From the NCBI GenBank assembly GCA_032717465.1, contig CM064657.1, positions 22,198,468 to 22,262,467 of the forward strand: a DNA stretch of 64,000 nt, written 5' to 3'. Origin of the DNA: Coenobita brevimanus (taxonomy: Eukaryota; Arthropoda; Malacostraca; Decapoda; Coenobitidae). The notes beneath the pieces are model-generated. The model saw only the letters and a list, made by a program, of their open reading frames with translations, was not told the origin of the DNA and searched no databases. The position numbers were made by a program, and so were the translations under genes. Of the stretch, positions 18,600 to 32,253 are shown piece after piece (the first letter of the stretch is position 1; each line of letters starts with the position of its first letter).

Positions 18600-20036
18600 T
18601 CAGTATCCCTTTAACAAATCAAACTTACTTATGTACCTAGCCTTTCCGATCTTGTCTATGCAATCTTCCACGCGAGGGAGAGGGTAAGTGTCTGTTTTGG
18701 TTATCTGATTAACACGTCTGTAGTCGATGCAAAGCCGCTGTGACCCACCTGGCTTAGGGACTAGAGTGACAGGAGAACCCCACTCGCTCTGACAGGGCTC
18801 AATCATCTTGTGGTCCAACAGGTAGCCAAGCTCCTTCTGGATTAGAGGAACTTTCACTGGGTCCACACGGTAAGGAGGCAGTTTAATTGGCTTTGCGTTT
18901 CCAACATCGACATCATGCATCAACACAGTGGTTCTTCCTGGAGTGGCACGGAACACTTGCGGGTACTCCTGCAGTAATGCCGAAAACTCCTGCCTTTCCT
19001 CGGGAGCTAGATGAGAAAGCTTAGTCTGGAGATCATTCATGATATCAGGATTCTTCCCCAAACTATCACTCAGGCTCATACTGCATGGGAGAACTTCACT
19101 TGCAGACTCGGGTGGAACAGCTACAGTGCAGACTGGGTTATTTTCGTCCCGCCTGTGATATAACTTTAGCATGTTGATATGACAAAGTTGCTTGTTCTTT
19201 CTACGATCTGGTGTGGCGATGACATAGTTGACATCACTGAGTTTCTTCTCCACGAAATAAGGACCACTATACTTGGCTTGAAGAGGTTGCCCATGCACCG
19301 GTAGCGGAATCAAAACCTGATCTCCTGGCTGAAAGTGGCGTAACCTGGACTTCTTATCATACCAAGTCTTCATCTTCTCCTGAGCAGCTCCTAAATTCTC
19401 TCTCGGCAGCTGTAAAGCAGTGGACAGCCATTCTTTGAACTTCATCACATACTGCAGCAAGTTGACGTCATCTTCCTCCGACAGCCAGCATTCCTTGAGT
19501 AGCTTAAGGAGTCCTCTTACTTCATGGCCAAACAGTAGTTCAAAGGGTGAGAAGCCCAGTGATTCATTTGGAGATTCTCTTGCGGCAAAGACAACGAATG
19601 GAAGACCTTTATCCCAGTCTTTCTGATGTTCCAAACAGTATTTCCTGGGCATCGATTTGAGTGTTTGATGATATCTCTCCAACGCTCCTTGGGTCTGGGG
19701 ATGGTAAGCTGAAGACGTGATCTGGGAGATGCCCAACTCTTTCAGAGACTGCTTGAAAACATTTGACATGAAATTACTTCCCTAGTCTGACTGTACCTCC
19801 TTGGGCAGACCAAACTTGGTGAAGAACCCCAGCATTTCCTTAACCACGTTCATTGCTGAGATATTTCTAAGTGGAATGGCTTCAGGATAACGAGTAGCCA
19901 TATCAATCAGGGTCAACACATAAGAAAATCCTGAAGAAGTCTTCGGAAGAGGGCTCACAATATCCACCAACACACGGGTGAATGGCGCCTCAAAAGGAGG
20001 AATGGGAACTAGAGGTGCAACCTTTTCGGTCTGATT
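18600..20036 (-). pseudogene. G2 integrase core, GPY/F, RT N-terminal half
   Basis: Same blocks as G1 6380-7816. A TAG at 19782-19784 splits the core just after PKEVQSD; the rest is open to FDLLKGY. Confidence 0.87.
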
Positions 20037-22199
20037 TCACTTCCCCACAACTTGACAGGTGTGACAAGACTCACAATAACAGGAAACATCTCTGAAGATA
20101 TCTGGCCAGTAGAAGTGTTTCAAAATGCGTGCCACAGTCTTCCTCACACCAAGGTGTCCTGCCAAACTGGAATCATGAGCCACTCTAATGATATCCTGCC
20201 TACAAACACGAGGGATGACAACTTGATGTACAACCTCCCATTCATAGTCGGCTGATGCTGCTGGGGGTCTCCACTTTCTCATAAGTACTCCTGACTTTAT
20301 ATAATAACAAGTAGAAGCACTAGCTGACTCTTCCTCACTGCAAGCAGAGTTAGCTAGACCTTTCAACTCAGGGTCAGCAACCTGCAACTCAACCAACTCT
20401 TGACGAGACAAATTATCAACACTATCGGGTACTGCCTCATCTGGTGAGTGGTCCAAATTAGCAAGAAAAGTGTCAGCTAGGATAACATCATCATCATCAT
20501 CATTATCCTCTAAATCACCAGTAACTTTAGACTTAGCCCTAGTGACAGCACATGCAGAGAACACATCAGGGACATCACAATCCTGGGTCGGAGTCACTGG
20601 TTCACTAGACAACTGAGGAGCTGGACACACTTGACTTCCACCAATATCATTTCCAAGTAAGAAAGTTACACCTGACATTGGGAGTGTCTCAACCAACCCA
20701 ACCATAACGGAACCATTAACAAAACCAGACTCTAAATTCACTCTGCACAGAGGGACAGAGAAGTAATTATTCCCTACACCTTGTAAGATTACAGTTTCGT
20801 CAGAGGAATTAACATTAGAGCCTAGAACACTGGTCAGCATAAGGGATTGGCAAGCAACTGTATCACGATATATTTTAACTGATTTCTTGTCATTATTGTC
20901 CAGAGGACTGACAAAACCATCAGACAGGAAATTAGCACATGAACTCTTGAGAGTGTCACCCACGTTACTGCTCAAAAGAGGAGCTTCGTCATGAGAATTT
21001 AATTTACCCCTCAAAGCAGGTTCAGTTAACTCGGTTAAAGAATTCTGGGAACTCTCAAGGGTGGACACTAGACCAATTGACTGAATATTTAAAGACTCCT
21101 TTTTGTTCACATCACGCTGTCTCCTGAAACATTTCTCCGTAGTATGACCAAGCTTACTCCAATAAGTACATTTACTTTTCTGAAATCTAGAGGTGGAGCT
21201 GGTATTTACTTCCTGAGAAACATCATCTTTATTCTCTTTCCTGTTACCTGTACTCTGAGTAGAGGCAACGTACTTACTCTCAGCTTTCCTTTTTTCTTTA
21301 GAATATCTCTTGTGAGTGAGAACATATTCATCAGCTAAAACTGCAGCATCAGACAAATTATCTATTCTTTTCTCATCGAGATATAGGCTTACATCTTTAT
21401 TAATACACCTTCTGAAGTCCTCCAGCAAAATCATCTGCTTAAATTTATCAAAATCAGAATTTACATTCTTAGAATTTAACCACTGCTCTAACAGATCTTC
21501 TTTGATTTTTGCATACTCAACATGGGATTGCTTATCTTGCTTATAAGTTGTCCTAAATTTTACTCTATAGGCTTCAGGAACAAGCTCATAGGCCTTAAGA
21601 GTCAAGCTCTTAACTACATCATAATTATCAGATTGATCCTGAGGCAAAGATGCATAAGTTACTTGAGCTTTACCGGTGAGAACAGTTTGAAGGAGTACTG
21701 GCCAATACTTTTTGGGCCAATTAAAACCTGTAGCTACCCTCTCAAACAACTGAAAATACTTTCTTAAATCAGATTCATTAAAAGGAGGGACAAGTTTAAC
21801 ATTTTTAGCCACATCAAAATCATCAGAGCTAGATGATCCAGTTCCACTTTGTTTCATGCGATACTCATGGTCTGCCTGAATCCTAGCAATTTCAATTTGT
21901 GCCTGTGCCTCCTGAATACAAGCCTGAGCCTCAGCCTCCTTAGCACGAGCCTCCTGCACGGCTAGCTGTAACTTAGCTATTTTAATCTGCGTTTGCTCAT
22001 CTGGAGGAGTTACATTAAACAAGCTTTTATTAATCATGCCAACAATTTGATCTTTAGACTGATGAGAGCGAACAGCAATTCCCAATTGTTGAGCAACAAG
22101 CTTAAGTTCATTCTTTGTTCAGTTTTCTACATCACACACTGTTTGCACATTTGACAAAAAATCTTTGACTTCATCAAGAGTAGTAATAGTAGACATCAT
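20037..22199 (-). pseudogene. G2 Gag, protease, integrase zinc finger
   Basis: ATGATG start at 22199, then the shared early TGA, then 682 open codons with the SCAN-like capsid, knuckle CTYWSKLGHTTEKC, DTV protease motif and HHCC finger. It has two more Asp codons in a GAT run than G1 (DNDDDDD). Confidence 0.87.
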
Positions 22200-22280
22200 G
22201 AATAAATCACAGTCACAAAATATCAAGCAATATCCTTATGATAATATCCTGAATATCCTGATAAGAGGTCGCCAAATTTA

Positions 22281-22601
22281 TGTTACGGAACAGAGAGAGA
22301 TAATGAACACTTCAAGTGAAAATACTAAAATCACTACTGTCCCGCAACGTTCCAGGTTCAAAACAAAAGAGTTAGGTAAAATTACAAGTTAAAGTTTAAT
22401 GCTCAAACTAACAACTAAACATCCAGGACTCATAAGGATAATGTAATGTCAAAACAGGTTACATATATGGTTAACTGCAATAGCCTCTATTAACACGAAT
22501 TTAGCAAGAACAAATTTACCTAAGTCAGCCCTGATAAATGAGAGAACCGGATAATGCTCAGTTAAAGTAAGATATAATATTATCACAGATACAAAACACT
22601 A
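22281..22601 (-). repeat. 5' LTR of G2, 3' portion
   Basis: 321 bp, TGTTACGG to AAAACACTA (22593-22601). Primer-binding site TGGCGACC just left of it. Confidence 0.87.
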
Positions 22602-22898
22602 GTGAGGAAGAGATCATACAGGAACTTGCTCAGCAGGATATCATTGATGCCAGATTCATCACTCGGTTTCAGGAAGGCGTAAGGACGAAGACAGCCACTG
22701 TTGTCCTCACTTTTGGCAAAGTTTCTCTACCTACAAATGTCAAAGTAGGATATGAAATTGTAAATGTAAGACCGTACATCCCCAATCCCCTTCGTTGTTC
22801 AAAATGTCAGCTTTATGGACACCATGAAAAGGCTTGTCGGGCTTCCAACATCGTGTGTGGCAAGTGCGCGGCTTTAGTTCACTCTGCTGACAATTGTA
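22602..22898 (+). pseudogene. L2 ORF1 N-terminal remnant
   Basis: Same frame and two CCHC knuckles as in L1, ending at the MITE. Confidence 0.78.
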
Positions 22899-24016
22899 CA
22901 GTTGCGAGCAGATGACTCGAGGCCACCTAGTCCACAAAGATGTTGGTGTTTTATCTGGCAACAGTGGTAGCTGTGAACTTGACCGAGATTCAGTCAGCTG
23001 TTCAGGCGAAACAAACCCAGTGATAATTTGTCAGTGTGCTCTTCTAACTGGTCTCCAATCAATATCATGCAAGTAAACGTATTATACCGATAATGATTAA
23101 CGTGTCATACACGTGGTAGATATAGTTATAACCATAGTATTACGACATAGGCATCCAAATTGTGGTGCGTTCATTCATGTGAGACACAGTCATTTATTTT
23201 GTTCGACTATCGTCGTGAACCAAACAATCTTTACCAGTTTTCAAGAGATATGCCGTAGGGTTTATCGACTTCCTCGAAACCTAGCATTATTATCACAAAA
23301 AACACCGTCATGCCAGTCGTCCCTCACTGTTAACCTCACTTTCGTCGACCTCTGACTCTAAAGCAGGTGGGACTGTTAAAGGTTCACACCACAGTAGGCG
23401 GAACAAGGGGAGGGGGGTGTGGGAGTTATATGGAGAGTGGTGGGTGAGGAAGGGCGGGACGAGGTGGGACGGGTGATGGGAGGGGGGTTAGGGGGCAAGT
23501 GGTAGGCTGCAGCATTTAACGTATGAGATTAGAGGTTGTAATAGGTTTGTTTTGACAGAGAATACCAATGTTTCTTTAATATTCGAGTGATAAAGTCGAA
23601 CGATTACTCTCTATAAATGTTTATCATCATGAACGGGTCAACTAGTTCCACCCCCCATACGTGACGTCACGTGGTGCCTACGTCACAAACCAAGGTGGTG
23701 ATGGAGCCGCACGCTCGGGATACCCGCGTGTCTCACATGAATGAACGCAGCACTATTTGGATGCCAGTGTTGTAATACTATGGTTATAAATACATCTACC
23801 ACGTGTATAACACGTTAATCATTATCAGTATTTTACGTTTACTTGAATGATACTGATTGGAGACCAGTTAGAACTGCACATTGACAAATTATCACTGGGT
23901 TTGTTTCGCCCGGACAGCAGACTGAATCTCGGTCAAGTTCAAAGCTACCACTGTTGCCAGATAAAACGCCAACATCTTGGTGGACTAGGTGGCCTCGAGT
24001 CATTTGCTCGCAACTG
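22899..24016. mobile_element. MITE in L2 ORF1
   Basis: 1118 bp, same TA-flanked position and CAGTTGCGAGC ends as in L1. Confidence 0.8.
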
Positions 24017-24648
24017 TACATCCGAGACTGAATGCTGCTTTCACTGCAAGGATGCTCACTCCACTTCCTCGAGGGTTTGTCCCAAGTGGAAGGAGGAGAA
24101 AGAGGTCTGCACAGTGAAGGCAACTGAGGGCATTTCCTTTTACGATGCAAGGAAGAAGGTGAAGGAGTTGCATGCAACTCCCAAGCCTAATATCTCCTAT
24201 GCATCGGCGGTTGTGTCCCATCCCGTGATGTGCACCGTTGAGACACAGACTGACCTTACATTCGCTTCTCGTGCCCCACGCCCTACCTCTCAGTCTAAGC
24301 CTCCTGTACGTTCCAACTCTCTTACAGACATCCCTGTTGCTACATCATACTCTCAGGCTGCCGCTGTTCCTTTGCAGTCAGTGCGGCCAACACAGAAGCC
24401 TGACAAGTCTGACAAAATTAATTTGACCACCCTCACTAAGCAGTCACGTCCTCATGTCCTTCCTGCTCCTGGTCCAGCGAGGGAGAGAAAGAATAGCTCT
24501 TCCTCAGTGGAGTCTGGGAGCCTTATCATTGACGACAATATGGAAGTCTCCATGAACAAGAACCGGGAATGGTCCCCCGGTAGCCACTCGCCTGGACGCG
24601 GGGGGCATAAAAAAAACTAAGCATACTGGCCACCCTCGTAAATCTTAA
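24017..24648 (+). pseudogene. L2 ORF1 C-terminal part
   Basis: As L1, but the A run near the end has 8 A, so the frame stops at HKKN. TAA at 24646-24648 precedes ORF2. Confidence 0.75.
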
Positions 24649-25481
24649 ACCGCCGCATTCACTCTATTACAGTGGAATTGTAGAGGTGTCGGGAATAAGT
24701 TACACAATATAGCAATCTTGCTGTCAATACACAGGCCAGACATTGTTTGTTTACAGGAGACGCGCCTGGAGGATCATCCTGATCCTCTACAGTTCAAACA
24801 CTATCACTCGTATAGAAGATATGAAGGTCACGGAGTTGCCATATACACACACAAATCACACCCACAAACGGAAGTGATTCTAAATTCTACTCTGGAAGCT
24901 GTCGCGTGCAGAGTAAAATTTAATAACACGTATCTGTCTGTTTGCTCTCTGTACTGTCCTCCACACGGCCCCATTGATAGTGATGCTTTAAATTCACTAG
25001 TTGAACATCTACCTGGGAATAAGTTAGTGCTGGGCGACTTTAACGCCCATCACTATCAGTGGGGTAGCTTGAAGATCGATGGTTGTGGGGAGGAAGTAGC
25101 CGACCTAATACTACAGTCCAACCTCTGTCTTCTGAACGATGGTAGAGCGACTCGTGTAGATGATGGTACTGGTAACTTTTGGGCCATTGACTTATCTTTG
25201 GCCTCCCCTGGTATACATCAAGATTTCTCAAGGGACCCTTACGACGACTCCTTGGGAAGTGATCATTTACCCATCTGTCTTTCTTATACACGCGACATCA
25301 TTTCGGACCCTCCACCTCCAAATTTTAACTATAAGAAAGCAGATTGGGGATCCTTCTCAAGGATCGCCAATTTAGATATATCTGGGGAGACCATAGATGT
25401 TAAGGTCGAAAATATAACTACTTCCATATTCCACGCAGCTGAGGCTGCTATTCCCAAGACTTCTATCTACAGTTCATGCGA
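24649..25481 (+). pseudogene. L2 ORF2 endonuclease domain
   Basis: CLQETRLED, LGDFNAHH and GSDHLPI are intact. The frame change near its end is the same as in L1. Confidence 0.84.
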
Positions 25482-25482
25482 A

Positions 25483-28378
25483 GCATAGAGCACATTGGTG
25501 GACGCCGGATTGCCGACAAGCATTAAGAAAACGCAATAGGAGATACAGGATTTTTGATAGTCAGCCCACTGAGGAAAATTTTATTGCATACAAACAGGCA
25601 CGGGCTGAGGCAAGGAGAATAATAAGAAGGGCTAAACGTGACTCCTGGCGGTCCTTTGTGTCCACGGTGACTCGTACAACACCATTACATAAAGTCTGGT
25701 CCACTATAAGATTATTAAATAATAAACGCCCATACTTCCCTGTGACCACCTTGCAGGTGAATAACACCACCTATGACGAGCCCGTGGACGTTGCTAACAT
25801 CCTCGCCAGGAGTTTTTCTCATGTAAGTAGCTCAGCCAATTATGACCCTCGTTTTCAACATCATAAACGCACGGCTGAGCTACGGATATTAGACTTTGCC
25901 ACAGAAGACGTAGACTCCCCATACAACCAAGAGTTTATGCTAGATGAACTGCTCCTTGCCCTTAAATCCTGTAAAGACACCAGCCCTGGACCAGACACCA
26001 TCACGTACGGTATGATCCAGCATCTTAATCAGGACAACCTGATTAAGATGTTAGCACTGTACAATGAGATTTGGGCGTCTCGAACGTTCCCAAACTCATG
26101 GCACTTTGCGCACGTCATACCGATACCCAAAGAGGCTGGTCGTCTTATGAATCCCACTTCATTTCGTCCTATTGTGTTGACTTCTTGTCTATGTAAGGTC
26201 ATGGAACGTATGGTAAACAATAGGCTTCTTTTTGTTTTAGAGTCGAAGAATTTGTTAAATGATCAACAATGTGGCTTCCGTAAATACAGAAGTTCACTAG
26301 ATCATTTAATGAATTTGGAGCATTGTATTGCAGAGGCATTTGCCAATAAAGAATTCATGATAGGGGTGTTCTTGGACATCCATAAAGCCTATGACATGAC
26401 ATGGTGACACGGTATACTAATGAAGCTCTATGCTTATGGTTTAAGAGGAAATTTGCCTATTTTTATTTCAAATTTCTTAAGGGACAGAACTTTCTCTGTC
26501 AAATTGCCCCGTAATGTAACATCGGATATATTTATCCAGGAAAACGGGGTGCCACAGGGAAGTGTGCTTAGTCCTACTTTATTTAGTATTATGATTAATG
26601 ATATTCTGTCATCAGCTCCCATCCCGAGGAATCTTAAACACTCGCTCTACGCTGACGATTGTGCAATAGACGACTCTGCAATATGGCACTATTCCCGTAA
26701 TGCTTGGCGGATTCAAGCAGCCCTTGACTCCGTCCACCAATGGGCCTTGCAGTGGGGATTTAAGTTTTCCGTCCGTAAGTGTGCCGCTATAGTCTTCACT
26801 AATCGTAACGTACCTAATTTGTGCTTAACTTTGGATAATCAGGTGGTACCTTTTCAAAATTTTGTAAAATTTTTAGAAATACATTTTGATCATAGAATGA
26901 ATTTTAAACTTCACGTTAATACTTTGCTTGCTCGTTGTGATAAACCGTTAAATGTCCTCAAGTACCTAGCGGGTACTACCTGGGGTGCCGACAGAAAATC
27001 TTTATTAATGGTGTATAAGTCCCTTATTCGATCGAAGCTAGACAATGGCGCACAGGTGTATGGCTCGGCACCCGATGCCACAATGAAAGGATTGGATATG
27101 TTACAGAATAAATGTTTGCGAATGTGTCTTGGAGCAGTCTGGTGTACCCATGTGGCTCGTATGGAAGTGGAGGCGAATGTGCCTCCTCTCCATATTCGCC
27201 GTGATCACCTGGCCTTGTCCTACGGCCTAAGGACGTTTAGGAAAAGTAATATCGGCAATGTGGCCTGTACCCCCCTGCGTCAATACCACCACCTTCTGCG
27301 GGGGATGCGTCGGCCACTTGCCGTTCGCCTCCACTTACTGACTCAGGAGCTTGGTGTGGACCCCAGTGACTGTGACAAGTTGGTGTTTAAAAAGATAGCG
27401 CCTTGGGAGCCACCCGGCTTTACAGTGGATGTCTCATGGCTCCCAGCACCAAAGGCCAAGGCGCCGGAGGCGGAGGTCCACCACTTGTTTCGTAACATCA
27501 TTGTTCGTCACTTGGGGTCCCATCAATTGTACACCGACGGCTCCAAGTCGAGTGAATGTGTGGGTGCAAGTGTGTGGTCGACTGAATGTGCACTTAGGTA
27601 TCGGTTGCCGACTCATACATCTGTGTTTACCTCCGAACTTTTTGCTATTGACAAAGCCATAGACTATGCTCTCAATCCTAGGCATGACTCATTTGTCATA
27701 TTTTCAGATTCAAAATCAGCCCTTCAGGCAATTGCATCTTGTACTACAGACTCTCACGAGATCCAGGGCCGCATCGTCAATAAGTTGCATTCATGCAACG
27801 AGTCATTCACGCTGATCTGGGTGCCTGGTCATTGTCGTATCTACGGCAATGAGCAGGCTGACTTACTTGCAAAGTCGGCTGTAGAGCTCGAGGAGACTTG
27901 GGACGTTCCTCGTGATCTACGGTCGAGTCTCTCTCTCGGAAAGAAATCAATAAATCTTCTGTGGCAAGGTCAGTGGACCAGACTAAATATTCCGACCTGT
28001 AAGCCGTACATGGGCTACTGGGACACCGCCAACCGCCCCAGTCGCCTGGAAGAAAAAGTGTTGGCACGGTTACGGCTCAATGCCACCATTTTAACACATA
28101 TGAAACCTTATATGGAAAGATGCTTCCCACCGCACTGTGACATCTGTGATACGGTGTTATCTATCAGTCATATCATCCTGCGCTGTCGGCGATTTATTCG
28201 TGAACGTGCTTCACTTATAAATTACTGCGGCGCAGCAGACGTCCCCTTCACCCTTTCCACCATCCTGGGTGATGGGGACATTGTTATGACTGATAAATTG
28301 ATGGCTTTCTTGAGAGAGACCAGACTGATCAGTGATGTGACTTTTTTACTGTGTGGTTATGGTTTTTATCAACGGTAA
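25483..28378 (+). pseudogene. L2 ORF2 RT and RNase H, one nonsense codon
   Basis: Open 25658-26404, TGA at 26405-26407 right after HKAYDMTW (CGA in L1), then open 26408-28378. It carries the same 15-bp duplication behind YADD as L1 (ADDCAIDDSAIWHY). RNase H and the CCHC tail are intact. Confidence 0.86.
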
Positions 28379-28488
28379 ATATGTATATATTGTAATATTA
28401 ATTAGGGTTGACAGTTGACATATTTTAAATAGTTCCTCCTCCCACTGATCTATTTCTAATATAGATGTCCCCTACATTAAGCCAAGTT

Positions 28489-28816
28489 CCTCGCCTGACA
28501 GTCACCAGCTGATGAGTGCAAGTGTGCAATATAGGAAGGTATTGGGCACTTGCAGTCGATGGTGGTCTGCTGGGCGAGGTTCTTCACTTTGAATAAATTA
28601 TGTAAATACATTGTACCATCTTGCTTAAGTTATTCTAATTAGGGCCGACAGCTGACGTATATGGAAATGTTCCTGACTCGTCTGGTTCCCTTTCATATAT
28701 TGATGTCCCCTATATTAGGTTGTGCCTCGACTGACAGTCACCAGGTGATGAGTGCAGGTATGTAATGTAGAAAGGCATTACATATCTGCAGTCGATGGTG
28801 TTCTTTTGGTCGAGGC
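28489..28816 (+). other. Structured RNA motifs A (28489-28579) and B (28724-28816), L2
   Basis: Stems, kink-turn-like core and both octaloops are intact. A 4-bp loss lies just after motif A (CACTTTGAATAAA). Confidence 0.7.
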
Positions 28817-28912
28817 TTTTTTACCATTAGTGTAGGTCTAGTTATTTGTCTCTTAGGACTTAGTATAGGATAGAGATTTGTCTGCTAGGTGATTAGTTTT
28901 AGGATCTTTATA

Positions 28913-28916
28913 TTAA
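28913..28916. other. Empty piggyBac site (TTAA) in L2
   Basis: Same single TTAA as L1, without footprint. Confidence 0.8.
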
Positions 28917-29000
28917 GCATTTTTGTTTATAAGTAATATAAGACTAAAAATATAAAAAATTACCAAAAAAATAAAAAAAATAAAAAAAAAAAATAAAATA

Positions 29001-29003
<3 letters not shown>

Positions 29004-29063
<60 letters not shown>

Positions 29064-29138
29064 AGTGTGAATGAAAGTGTGTATGTTCATATACATCGAT
29101 GTGTGTATTTATGTATGTATGTATATATATACGTTCAT

Positions 29139-29184
<46 letters not shown>
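29004..29184. repeat. (AT)n tracts in LINE L2 3' UTR
   Basis: TA runs at about 29004-29060 and 29143-29184. Confidence 0.9.
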
Positions 29185-29187
<3 letters not shown>

Positions 29188-29246
29188 CATATATATATAT
29201 GTATATATATGTCAATGTATATACATATATATAATTTTGCCTTAAT

Positions 29247-29300
29247 GACCAGAGGCTCCGGCCTCAATGGTCGATAGGCAAAAAAAAAAAAAAAACACTA
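29247..29300 (+). other. LINE L2 3' terminus: hairpin, poly(A), target duplication
   Basis: UCCG hairpin 29247-29272, 16 A at 29280-29295, AAAACACTA at 29292-29300. Confidence 0.82.
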
Positions 29301-29805
29301 ATCACACTGGCTGACATTAAAAACTTTACATGAATCACAAAAACCTTACCAGGCCTGCGAATTAACGCCTCAGGCTATACAGTACAAGAAAAATGGTAAT
29401 AACACTTATACTCAAAATATACAGCAGCTAGATGGCTGGAGACTTCCTGAGCACTCACAATAATAATACACTATACAGGGGAGGACAGAGATGTGAACAA
29501 AATGAGGAGTAGATCTAAGTGGCAACTAATGCAGAGACTGAGCTCATTATATAGGGGGCCGGCAGAGCTTGATTCAACTTGCAAGAAGGACGCGCAAATG
29601 AGGGCACAGAGGACGAGGAGTTGACACTCCTGCTCTGAACAACAGAAAGAACGACTTACTCTACTATAAGGGGGAGAAGGGGGGTGTGAGGTAGAACACG
29701 CAAGCCTGATCACTATGGAAGCCACGAGGCGAATCGTGATCAAACATGCAGCATACTGTACGTTAGAATTATACAAAGGATGATGAAATCATAGGCAATG
29801 TAACA
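29292..29805 (-). repeat. 3' LTR of G3, 5' portion
   Basis: 514 bp, LINE junction to GTAACA at 29805, followed by the purine tract. Confidence 0.87.
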
Positions 29806-29866
29806 CCTCCCCACAAAGAAAAAGAAATTTACAAAGGAAATTTCTTATTACTCTAAAACAATCTGT

Positions 29867-30816
29867 CTAAAGTCTAGATAAGCAATCTGCAATAACATTT
29901 TATTTCCCCTTGACATGTTGTATGTCTAATGAATACTCCTGAAGAAGTAGACTCCATCTTGTCAATCTCTGATTTTTATCTTTAAGCTTACTAAGGAATT
30001 TCAGTGGGTTATGATCGGTATAAATGACTATGGGGTCAAAACCAGAACACAAATAAAATGAAAAATGCTGTAAACCCAAAATCAAGGCCAAAAGCTCTTT
30101 CTCAATAGTTGAGTAGTTCTTTTGAGGTGGAGTGAACTTCTTACTGTAATAAGATACAGGGTGTTCAATACCCTGATCATCCTCTTGCAGCAAAACAGCC
30201 CTAGCTCCTGTATCACTTGCGTCAACAGCCATCTTAAAAGGCTTAGCAAAATTTGGAGTAGCGAGCACTGGCTGACTTAATAGGATAGCTTTAAGTTTAC
30301 TGAAAGAGGACTCACAGTTATCGGTCCAGACAAATTTAACTCCCTTTTTCAGTAGGTCTGCAAGTGGTGATACAAGAATTGAAAAGTTAAGAACAAATCT
30401 CCTGTAATAACCTACCATTCCCAAAAATCTTTGTAGCTCTTTCCTACTTTTAGGTCTGGGAAGATCACTTATAACCTGAACCTTAGCTCCTGGTGGTGCA
30501 ACGTGTCCATCACCAATTACGTACCCAAGGTACTGAACTTTAGCTTGACCAAACTCACACTTTGATAAATTAGCTACAAGATTAGCCTGAACCAAACGCT
30601 CAAGAAATTTACTGACATGGCATAGGTGATCTTTCCAGTTGTCACTGAAGATTAATACATCATCAACATAAACATCACACCCTGTCAAACCCTCTGTTAC
30701 AACATTCATGAGCTTCTGAAAGGTGGCTGGTGCATTCTTCATACCATATGGCATTACAGAACATGCAAAAGTCTTTCCTAGTGTTACAAAACATGAGATC
30801 TCCCTAGCACGTTCAG
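29867..30816 (-). pseudogene. G3 RT C-terminal half and RNase H
   Basis: 284 open codons, YVDDVLIFSDNW and RNase H motifs intact, ending QHVKGK before the shared TAA. Confidence 0.87.
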
Positions 30817-32253
30817 TCAGTATCCCTTTAACAAATCAAACTTACTTATGTACCTAGCCTTTCCGATCTTGTCTATGCAATCTTCCACGCGAGGGAGAGG
30901 GTAAGTGTCTGTTTTGGTTATCTGATTAACACGTCTGTAGTCGATGCAAAGCCGCTGTGACCCACCTGGCTTAGGGACTAGAGTGACAAGAGAACCCCAC
31001 TCGCTCTGACAGGGCTCAATCATCTTGTGGTCCAACAGGTAGCCAAGCTCCTTCTGGATTAGAGGAACTTTCACTGGGTCCACACGGTAAGGAGGCAGTT
31101 TAATTGGCTTTGCGTTTCCAACATCGACATCATGCATCAACACAGTGGTTCTTCCTGGAGTGGCACGGAACACTTGCGGGTACTCCTGCAGTAATGCCGA
31201 AAACTCCTGCCTTTCCTCGGGAGCTAGATGAGAAAGCTTAGTCTGAAGATCATTCATGATATCAGGATTCTTCCCCAAACTATCACTCAGGCTCATACTG
31301 CATGCAAGAACTTCACTTGCAGACTCGGGTGGAACAGCTACAGTGCAGACTGGGTTATTTTCGTCCCGCCTGTGATATAACTTTAGCATGTTGATATGAC
31401 AAAGTTGCTTGTTCTTTCTACGATCTGGTGTGGCGATGACATAGTTGACATCACTGAGTTTCTTCTCCTCGAAATAAGGACCACTATACTTGACTTAAAG
31501 AGGTTGCCCATGCACCGGTAGCGGAATCAAAACCTGATCTCCTGGCTGAAAGTGGCGTAACCTGGACTTCTTATCATACCAAGTCTTCATCTTCTCCTGA
31601 GAAGCTCCTAAATTCTTTCTCGCCAGCTGTAAAGCAGTGGACAGCCATTCTTTGAACTTCATCACATACTGCAGCAAGTTGACGTCATCTTCCTCCGACA
31701 GCCAGCATTCATTGAGTAGCTTAAGGAGTCCTCTTACTTCATGGCCAAACAGTAGTTCAAAGGGTGAGAAGCCCAGTGATTCATTTGGAGATTCTCTTGC
31801 GGCAAATACAACGAATGGAAGACCTTTATCCCAGTCTTTCTGATGTTCCAAACAGTATTTCCTGGGCATCGATTTGAGTGTTTGATGATATCTCTCCAAC
31901 GCTCCTTGGGTCTGGGGATGGTAAGCTGAAGACGTGATCTGGGAGATGCCCAACTCTTTCAGAGACTGCTTGAAAACATTTGACATGAAATTACTTCCCC
32001 GGTCTGACTGTACCTCCTTGGGCAGACCAAACTTGGTGAAGAACCCCAGCATTTCCTTAACCACGTTCTTTGCTGAGATATTTCTAAGTGGAATGGCTTC
32101 AGGATAACGAGTAGCCATATCAATCAGGGTCAACACATAAGAAAATCCTGAAGAAGTCTTCGGAAGAGGGCTCACAATATCCACCAACACACGGGTGAAT
32201 GGCGCCTCAAAAGGAGGAATGGGAACTAGAGGTGCAACCTTTTCGGTCTGATT
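30817..32253 (-). pseudogene. G3 integrase core, GPY/F, RT N-terminal half
   Basis: Core open from VDIVSPLPKT to HGQPL (32190-31498), then TAA. The RT N-terminal half is open 31389-30820 to FDLLKGY. Confidence 0.86.

Larger units (their letters stand above)
17057..22601 (-). mobile_element. Gmr1-like retrotransposon G2
   Basis: Same layout as G1. Private lesion: TAG at 19782-19784 in the integrase core (Arg to stop). It keeps both RT catalytic Asp codons (YVDDVLIFS). Confidence 0.9.
22602..29291 (+). mobile_element. Array LINE copy L2
   Basis: Same content as L1, with an empty piggyBac site. ORF2 carries a nonsense TGA at 26405-26407. Confidence 0.87.
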